NCBI GenBank assembly: GCA_026770595.1
Contig: MU634582.1
Location: forward strand, 1-11,343
Direction: 5' to 3'
DNA length: 11,343 nt
Source: Ochromonadaceae sp. CCMP2298
Lineage: Eukaryota > Sar > Synurophyceae > Ochromonadales > Ochromonadaceae
Shown: positions 1 through 5,787 of the stretch, in pieces
Layout: every line of letters starts with the position of its first letter
Numbering within the stretch: the first letter of the stretch is position 1
Made by a program: the position numbers and the translations under genes
The notes under the pieces: model-generated
The model's input: the letters and a program-made list of their open reading frames with translations, nothing else
Told to the model about the DNA's origin: nothing
Databases searched by the model: none

Positions 1-2
1 CC

Positions 3-3000
3 AAGCGCCGCGCAGGCCCCCCGCCCCGGAGGCTCCCCATCATTGGTGCCAAACCTGCCCCTGCACCACCCCCACCCCCCCCACCCCCCGGCTCCCCTCA
101 TGGCTCTCCTCCGGGCTCCCCGCATGGGAAAGCTCGCAAGAAGAAGCGTCGCGCTAAAAAGGCGCAGGCTACGCAGGATACGCATGTGGATGCCCCCTTA
201 CCCTTCTACACGCATGCTCTGCCCTCCTACGCCTGCGCCATCATGTACCTAGACGTGTCAAGGCTGCGACCGCGCAAGTGCCACCTCGAGGTGATGCCTC
301 GTCTGTCCATCCTGGACGTCACCCACGCACTGCTGCACCCGCCCACCCTCGCCCTAGCGCATCTGGGGCCGGCCCGAAAGAAGGGTTTTATTATGGAGGT
401 TGAGCGGCGCAGCAGGGAGAGTACGAAGGAGCAGGAGACGGACCGACGTCTGATGAGGGTCGATGTGGCGTTGCACCTTCCAGAGCGTTTACGCAGCTCC
501 AGCATCGACAGTATGGGTAGTATGGGGTCTGGGTCTGTGTACATGGGGTCAGCAGAGGGCTCAGTCAGGGGGTCGATCGAGGGGAGCGTCCGAGGGGCCC
601 ATGGGTGGGGGTCAGTGGACTTGGAGGGGAAAAATGAAGCGCCGGTGGCTGCCTGTCGCTGCGGTCTATACAACCACTTCTGCCGATTGATTCCCATGGT
701 CCCCGAGGACCCTGATGAGGACCGACTGCATCTAGAGGAGAGGGCGCTGGCCAAAGCTACAGCCACAGCCAAGGTCGCGTCGCCAATAGGTTCGCCCAGG
801 CAGACGTCGCCGATAGGATCGCCCAGGCAGAGTAAGGTGTTGTTGAAGAAGCAACCAGCTAAGCCGGCGGCGAAGGCGAAGCAGATACAGACGAGGGGCA
901 CTGTGCACTCCGGCGAGAGACGGAAAGGCATCACAGGACGGAGGAAAGGCCTCACAGACGCGCAGCGCGACCCCGAGGCCCTGCGTGTCTTCTACCTGCG
1001 CCTGACACGCGGCGTAAGGGAGATCGCAGCCAAGCGGATACAGAAGGCTGCCCGGAAGTACGTCGTAAACCGCATAGCTCGCCGGGGAGAATTAGAGTTT
1101 CTGATTATGCGCCGGGAGGTGTGCACGTCCCACTTTGAGAATATGGTGATGAAGGTGGTGTTCTCGAAGGTGCAGCAGGAGTATGCAGCGTACAGGATGG
1201 AGGTGGAGCTGCAGACCATGGCGGAAGAGGAGAGGCTAACCAAGGCGTACACCTACTGCATCGACCTGCAGCAGGCTTTGATAGGCATCAGCGCTATATC
1301 CTACGCCACGCGCCGCCTAGCCGATGTTATGGCCCCGGCCCTGCCACGCATCACGGCCCGGGGCGAGGTGACCTCACACTGGCGCTCAACGAATGCCTTC
1401 ACTCTGTCCAGCGTGCGAGCGCAGCAGATAGCACTGCACCACTGCAGACGCGTAAACCCAGCCATCGTCGCGCAGGTTACCCGCAACCTCCCCCGCACCC
1501 CGCAGCGCCCCTGGGGCGAGGGCCAGTGCTCAGATGGCGATTTGAACGCCTTCCTGGGGAGGTATGTGCGCGACGCGAAGACGGAGGGGTGGCGATTCAG
1601 GGTAAAGGAGGCGATCCGATTGGAGGAGGAGATGCGCAAAGCGGCAGCGAGCGCGGCTATCGCGCGGTTGAAGGCTAGGCAGGGTGCGATGAAGCGGATG
1701 ATCCAGGAGGCGGAGGCGATCGCGCTGAAGAACGCGCACATCGCTGCTGACGGCCCTGCGCCCCCCAAGGGACCCCCCCCGCGGCGGGCGGTTGTGGTCG
1801 CTGCGCAGGCGGAGAAGGCCAAAGCGCGCAGGAAGGTGGAGGAGGGCGTAAGGAAGGAGGAGAAGCTGCAAGACGCTGAATTCTCCATATATGAGGAGGG
1901 GTTCGAGGTAAAGTGGAGGCCGCGCAGGCACACCATATCCGACCCCTCACAGCTCTACAGCCGCCTAGGGCATGCTCGGCAGAGGCTGCAGACCTCAAAT
2001 CGCATGAAAAGACGCAACTCCCTGCCCGACGACATCGCCCCTCTGCGCCAGACGCAGCAGCCCCCCCCATTGGAGACCATCGCCTCTCTTGATAATTCTC
2101 TCGAATTGTTCGCTGAGCGCTTCGATCGTATGAAGAGATTCGCCCAGGAGGTGAACGAGGGCGAATTCGAATCAGACTTCGTGGACGCGAAGCCAGACAA
2201 ATTCTACATCCTGCAGTCCAACAAACTGTTCTCTGGGGCCCCCCTGAACCCCCGCCTGCCCTTCGAGATGGTGTCGATGCTCAGCAAGCCCAGGCGCAGA
2301 CGCTCCATTGGCGAGCCGCAGAGGTTCGCTAGACAGGTCGCGATGATGACAGACTATCGAGAGGCGGTGGCAGAATTGGTGGTGAAGCTCGACGAGCAGT
2401 ACAAGTACAGGAGGCGCAGGAGGTCGTTCGACTATGCGGAGGAGAGGGACAGGGCGGACGGGGTGTGGGTGGCGGTGGACATGGAGTACGAGGTGGTGGG
2501 GAGGATGGGCACTGTGACGGGGCTGGCGAAGGAGTCTTTGGCGATGGAGAGGATGATGGTACAGGCAAGAATGATGAAGGCCACCCCGCAGAGCCTGCAG
2601 GCTGAGGGCATGTCCGTAGAAGAGATGTCAAAGCGCTTCTCGCACCAGCAGGGGACCAAGAAGGGGATCAGCGCAAAGGCCAAGCCCAAGGTCAAGGGGC
2701 GGAGGCGCATGGTGGTGAAGAAGACCGAGCTAGAGCCCATCGTGGATGTTGCATACGGGGGGGAGTATGGGGAAGGGTATGGGGACTACGAGGGGGCGCT
2801 GGAGGTGTACGACGAGGTGCCCGAGGATGCTTACGATTATGACTCCGCGTCCCAGCTGCAGTCGTGGGACGGCGGCGGCGACGAGGGCACCGTGGGTCAG
2901 TGGGAGGGAGAGGCGCGCGTGTGGGAGGAGCACTACACAGAGGGCAGGGCGTACTACTTCGACCCTTTGTCTGGCGAGTCCTCCTGGGAGCTGCCCTCTG

Positions 3001-3098
3001 CTGCGGACATGTACGCGCAGATCGAGACGCAGAACCAGGACGCTGAGGGCAACTGGTACTGGTTCAACGGCACCACGGAAGCGTCCCGGTGGTCCTAG
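3..3098 (+). CDS. WW- and IQ-motif basic protein, 5' partial
   Basis: Molecular role is not recognised. The frame is open from the left edge, so the N terminus lies outside the window. A GTG at 186 is internal, and the first in-window ATG in frame is at 243. Order of parts: a polyproline run (about nt 60-95), a Lys/Arg block (about 129-160), Gly-Ser repeats (510-600), a duplicated SPIGSPRQ (about 780-832), an IQ-like motif AAKRIQKAARKYVVNRIARR (1026-1085) that typically binds calmodulin or myosin-type light chains, an Ala/Glu/Lys-rich probable coiled coil (1600-1870), and four Arg-Arg-x-Ser/Thr sites near 1932, 2019, 2304 and 2424. A C-terminal WW domain has W at 2922, a YYF core, and W and P at 2985-2996. 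It is followed by an incomplete second WW repeat ending in RWS at the TAG stop. WW domains bind proline-rich ligands, so a scaffold role is inferred. No intron is seen across 3 kb. Confidence 0.8.
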   Translation, partial: KRRAGPPPRRLPIIGAKPAPAPPPPPPPPGSPHGSPPGSPHGKARKKKRRAKKAQATQDTHVDAPLPFYTHALPSYACAIMYLDVSRLRPRKCHLEVMPRLSILDVTHALLHPPTLALAHLGPARKKGFIMEVERRSRESTKEQETDRRLMRVDVALHLPERLRSSSIDSMGSMGSGSVYMGSAEGSVRGSIEGSVRGAHGWGSVDLEGKNEAPVAACRCGLYNHFCRLIPMVPEDPDEDRLHLEERALAKATATAKVASPIGSPRQTSPIGSPRQSKVLLKKQPAKPAAKAKQIQTRGTVHSGERRKGITGRRKGLTDAQRDPEALRVFYLRLTRGVREIAAKRIQKAARKYVVNRIARRGELEFLIMRREVCTSHFENMVMKVVFSKVQQEYAAYRMEVELQTMAEEERLTKAYTYCIDLQQALIGISAISYATRRLADVMAPALPRITARGEVTSHWRSTNAFTLSSVRAQQIALHHCRRVNPAIVAQVTRNLPRTPQRPWGEGQCSDGDLNAFLGRYVRDAKTEGWRFRVKEAIRLEEEMRKAAASAAIARLKARQGAMKRMIQEAEAIALKNAHIAADGPAPPKGPPPRRAVVVAAQAEKAKARRKVEEGVRKEEKLQDAEFSIYEEGFEVKWRPRRHTISDPSQLYSRLGHARQRLQTSNRMKRRNSLPDDIAPLRQTQQPPPLETIASLDNSLELFAERFDRMKRFAQEVNEGEFESDFVDAKPDKFYILQSNKLFSGAPLNPRLPFEMVSMLSKPRRRRSIGEPQRFARQVAMMTDYREAVAELVVKLDEQYKYRRRRRSFDYAEERDRADGVWVAVDMEYEVVGRMGTVTGLAKESLAMERMMVQARMMKATPQSLQAEGMSVEEMSKRFSHQQGTKKGISAKAKPKVKGRRRMVVKKTELEPIVDVAYGGEYGEGYGDYEGALEVYDEVPEDAYDYDSASQLQSWDGGGDEGTVGQWEGEARVWEEHYTEGRAYYFDPLSGESSWELPSAADMYAQIETQNQDAEGNWYWFNGTTEASRWS
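2922..3095 (+). other. WW domain plus degenerate second WW repeat
   Basis: The first copy reads W, then GRAYYFDPLSGESSWELP, matching the WW pattern of two tryptophans about 20 residues apart with an aromatic triplet and a closing proline. Asp replaces the usual Asn or His after the aromatics. The second copy, GNWYWFNGTTEASRWS, keeps the aromatic triplet, Asn, Thr and the second Trp. It lacks the first Trp and the closing Pro because the protein stops there. The first copy is expected to fold and bind proline motifs. The second is probably weak or structural. Confidence 0.75.
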
Positions 3099-3124
3099 AA
3101 ACGCAGAGGAACACAATTAAATTT

Positions 3125-3150
3125 GAATAATGTATATGAATAATGTATAT
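3125..3150. repeat. Tandem 13-bp duplication
   Basis: GAATAATGTATAT occurs twice back to back, at 3125-3137 and 3138-3150, just after the stop of the WW/IQ gene. It probably lies in the 3' untranslated region. It looks like slippage or a recent small duplication. Confidence 0.85.
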
Positions 3151-3380
3151 GCACAAGATAAATCAAATTTTAGTAGGGGGAAAGGGGGAACTAAAGTCCC
3201 CTGGGAATTAAGAAGTCAAGATTTCTGCAGCCGATCAGAGACATCTGGCAGCCCGTCGTTCTCTTCTCAGAGACATCTTTTGCGGACACAAGAGATCAAA
3301 TGCGCAAAAGACAAATCTTGGAGAGGTGTTATTCAGATTTAATAGGTTAATGATACGGGTTTAATGTGCCTTTTTGTGAA

Positions 3381-3457
3381 TGTCTCTCCTGGCTCTCTCT
3401 CTCAGTCTCTTCTCATCAGCTTCTCTCTTCTCTTCTCTCATCAGCTTCTCTCTCCTT
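3381..3457. repeat. Polypyrimidine (CT) tract with internal duplication
   Basis: This is a CT-rich run on the plus strand, with few purines, upstream of calnexin. The 17-mer CTCATCAGCTTCTCTCT appears at 3412-3428 and 3437-3453. Such tracts can be core-promoter initiator-type elements in protists or simply microsatellite-like sequence. The data do not distinguish these. Confidence 0.7.
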
Positions 3458-3601
3458 CGGCTGTGCTACGCTATGCCAGGCAGTGAAGGACGTTGTTCTG
3501 CTCCGTCTCGCCTTGTCCGCTTAGATCACTCTTTTGTTTTGCTCAGAGGGAGGTGAATTTATCGACGAAGGAGAGGGAGGAAGAAAAGGGGGACTAAGGG
3601 T

Positions 3602-3642
3602 GGGGGAAGGGGGGAAGGGGGAAAGGGGGAAAGGGGAAGAAG
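3602..3642 (+). promoter_or_regulatory. Pure purine tract with five long G runs
   Basis: The plus strand is purine-only for about 41 bases and carries five runs of four to six G separated by two or three A. This satisfies the usual G-quadruplex pattern with very short loops. It could also form triplex DNA. It ends about 130 bp before the calnexin ATG, so it lies in the promoter or 5' leader. A regulatory effect is inferred only. Confidence 0.6.
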
Positions 3643-3775
3643 TCAAGATTTCTACTCTAAATTCCCTCCAGATCAAACGCAACCATACCTAAATCAGTCT
3701 TGGGTCAAGGCAGCACTCTCCCCAGTGACAACGATCAGTATCGGGTTATACCTGCACCAAGCGTCGAAGAAAACC

Positions 3776-5539
3776 ATGTTCGGGTTCAAGGTGCTCGCTT
3801 TTTACCTGCTCTGCGCCTGCCTAGCCAGAACCTCCATCGCTGCGGATGAGTGGATCCGTCGCTTCGATGGTCTCGTCTTCGTAGAGACGTTCGACGAGAA
3901 TCCATTTGAAACTGGGAAGTGGGTGAAGAGCCAGGACGCCAAGTACGTGACCCAGCCTGTCCTTATCAAGCCCCCCACGAAGACCACCCCTGGCTTCGAA
4001 GACGACAAAGGCATCCAGCTCACCCGGGAGCTCAGGCACTACGGCTTCGGCGCCAAGCTAGACCAGCCCTTTGTGTCTGCAGGTGAGGACCTAATTGTGC
4101 AGTACGAGGTGAAACTTGAAGAAGGACTCTCCTGCGGTGGTGCTTACGTGAAGCTCCTGCGGGGAGAGCCCAACCTCGAGGAGCTGAACAGCGATACGCC
4201 CTATTCGATCATGTTCGGCCCCGACAAGTGCGGCAACAACAACAAGGTGCACTTCATCGTGCAGTACCAGAACCCAGTAACACAGGAGTGGGAAGAGAAG
4301 CACTACAACGAGACACTGCCCGCCAAGCTCGACTCGAACACACACCTCTACACGTTGAAGATCAACAAGGACAGCAGCTTCGAGATATTCGTCGATATGA
4401 AGTCCGTCAACACGGGCAATCTACTGACCCACATGGTGCCTGCTATCGTCCCCCCTGTGGAGATCGAAGACCCGGCGGATTTGAAGCCTCAGGACTGGGT
4501 GGACGATGCGGTGATCCCAGACGCAGAGGCTGTCAAGCCCCAGGATTGGGACGAGTCCCAGCCTATGCGTATTACAGACCCGGAGGCTGTGATGCCCGCT
4601 ACTTGGCAGGAGGATGCTGAGGAGATTATTGCGGACCCGGAGGCTGCGAGGCCTGAGGACTGGGATGACGAGGAGGTAAGGGGGGGCTGTGAGGGTGCTG
4701 TGCAGTTATTTATCGCATTCCATATGACTCGTGGCATATGATATAACATGTTACATATGACATATAGCATAGACATTTAATATGTTACATATGACATACT
4801 ACATATGATACACCACACACAGCACACAACACATAACATATAACATCTCTCACACCAGGACGGGGAGTGGGAGGCACCCACTGTGCCCAACCCCGCGTGC
4901 GCCCAGGGCTGCGGGAAATGGGAGCCGCCCACTATCAAGAATCCCCTCTACCAGGGCATATGGAGTGCCCCAATGATCCCCAACCCTGCCTTCGTGGGTG
5001 TGTGGGCTGCCCGCAAGATCCCCAACCCCGCCCACTTCGAGGTGTCCAACCCAGTCCTCTCTCTGGCCCCCGTCACCGCACTAGCTGTGGAGGTGTGGAC
5101 TATCACCCCTGCCATACTGTTCGACAACTTCGTGCTCAGCCACTCCACCGACGCGGTCGACCTCTTCAGCCGAGCCACCTTCGCCAAAAAGGCAGACGCC
5201 GAGCGTCTCAAGGCCAAGCAGGAGGAGGAGGTGGCCACAGAGAGGCAGCGCGAAAGGCTACTGGCGAATGGAGAGTGGGCCGATGTTGTGGCCGTAAGAT
5301 GGGCCCAATTTACCGACTACTGCAAGAAAGAGCCTCGCATGATGCTGGCCCTGGGGCTCGTCCTGGTCCTCTCCTTTCTCTACTTCGTCTTCCCTGGCCC
5401 GCCGAAAGACAAGGGGGAGGCACAGTCCCAGGGGGCACAGGGGATCGAGACCGACATCGACACCGATGCCACGGACTCTAAGGATGCGAAGGATGCTAAG
5501 GATGCTAAGGAACCTAAGGAGTCAAAGAAATCTAAATAA
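3776..5539 (+). CDS. Calnexin, ER membrane lectin chaperone (two exons)
   Basis: Exons 3776-4675 and 4859-5539 join in phase 0 to give 526 residues. Calnexin holds monoglucosylated N-glycoproteins in the ER during folding. The ATG at 3776 has A at -3 and opens a signal peptide (residues 1-22); the frame runs further upstream but without another ATG. The lectin domain keeps the family's glycan-site residues: disulfide pair C120 and C152, Y124, K126 (CGGAYVKLL), Y143 and M146 ([11 protein letters not shown]), E174 and E378. The P domain (about 228-363) has four type-1 repeats (xxDPxAxxPxDW) and four type-2 repeats (GxWxxPxIxNP). That 4+4 count means calnexin rather than calreticulin (3+3). A membrane span lies at 461-480, followed by a 46-residue charged tail ending KKSK, a dilysine retrieval signal. 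A sequon NET lies at N178. The P-domain cysteine pair is spaced C-x3-C; animal calnexin has C-x5-C. Confidence 0.96.
4676..4858 (+). other. Calnexin intron, 183 bp, GT-AG
   Basis: The donor GAG/GTAAGG and acceptor CACACCAG/GAC split the P domain between the last type-1 repeat (DWDDEE) and the first type-2 repeat (DGEWEAP). Splicing restores the family-typical junction. The length is a multiple of three, but an in-frame TGA at 4739-4741 means retention would truncate the protein before the second half of the P domain, the membrane span and the tail. The interior is AT-rich, with repeated CATATG and ACATA units and a CA-rich stretch before the acceptor. Confidence 0.93.
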
Positions 5540-5540
5540 A
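5535..5540 (+). terminator. Possible poly(A) signal overlapping calnexin stop
   Basis: AATAAA contains the TAA stop codon at 5537-5539. Further AT-rich sequence follows. If used, cleavage would give a 3' UTR of only some tens of bases. The overlap may be coincidence because the tail codons are AAA-rich. Confidence 0.35.
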
Positions 5541-5787
5541 GGAATGTAATCAAAGGGAGGAATCAAAGGGATTTAAGTAATGTAAGGAATAGGTGTATGC
5601 GGGGGGGAATCAAATGAAAATCAAATCCGCTCGGTAATCTATTTTTGTTTGTTGGCTTTGCTGTCTGATAATCAAATCAAGTGAGGGAAAAAAGAATTCT
5701 AATAGGAAAAGTGTAAAAGTATATACAAGTATATGCATATGTACATGTATATGTATACCAGTATTATATATAGGTATACGAGTGTAT
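5540..5787. other. Spacer between converging 3' ends
   Basis: This 248-bp gap lies between calnexin (plus) and the F-box/PAS gene (minus), so it should hold both 3' ends. The first part has five AATCAAA units (about 5549-5680). The second part (about 5718-5780) is a TA/CA-alternating run with overlapping palindromes such as GTATAC and ATGCAT. No gene is visible. Confidence 0.6.

Larger units (their letters stand above)
3210..3653 (+). repeat. Dispersed 17-bp repeat following G runs
   Basis: AAGAAGTCAAGATTTCT occurs at 3210-3226 and again at 3637-3653. Both copies sit shortly downstream of GGGGGAAAGGGGG-type runs (about 3176-3188 and 3613-3636). The shared pairing suggests a duplicated block upstream of calnexin rather than chance. 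Function is unknown. Confidence 0.7.
3099..3775. promoter_or_regulatory. Spacer: 3' end of WW/IQ gene and calnexin upstream region
   Basis: No convincing gene lies here; the short ORFs present lack any recognisable motif. AATTAAA near 3115 is a candidate poly(A) signal for the upstream gene. The part nearer 3776 must contain the calnexin promoter and 5' leader. It holds a polypyrimidine tract (about 3381-3457), a purine/G-run tract (about 3566-3642) and a 17-bp motif present twice. No clear TATA box is visible, and the transcription start cannot be placed from sequence alone. Confidence 0.5.

Noticed and set aside
186-188. GTG at 186 as the start codon of the first gene
   Set aside because: The same frame is open to the window's left edge and a nuclear eukaryotic gene is not expected to start at GTG. 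The gene is treated as 5' truncated.
227-955. Long antisense ORFs opposite the WW/IQ and F-box/PAS genes
   Set aside because: They follow from GC-rich codon use in the true genes and show no domain or signal features.
3725-3727. GTG start 17 codons upstream of the calnexin ATG
   Set aside because: The ATG at 3776 has a good context and directly begins a signal peptide. The extra residues would bury that signal.
3776-5539. Calreticulin instead of calnexin
   Set aside because: Four plus four P-domain repeats, a membrane span and a dilysine tail without a KDEL-type end point to calnexin.
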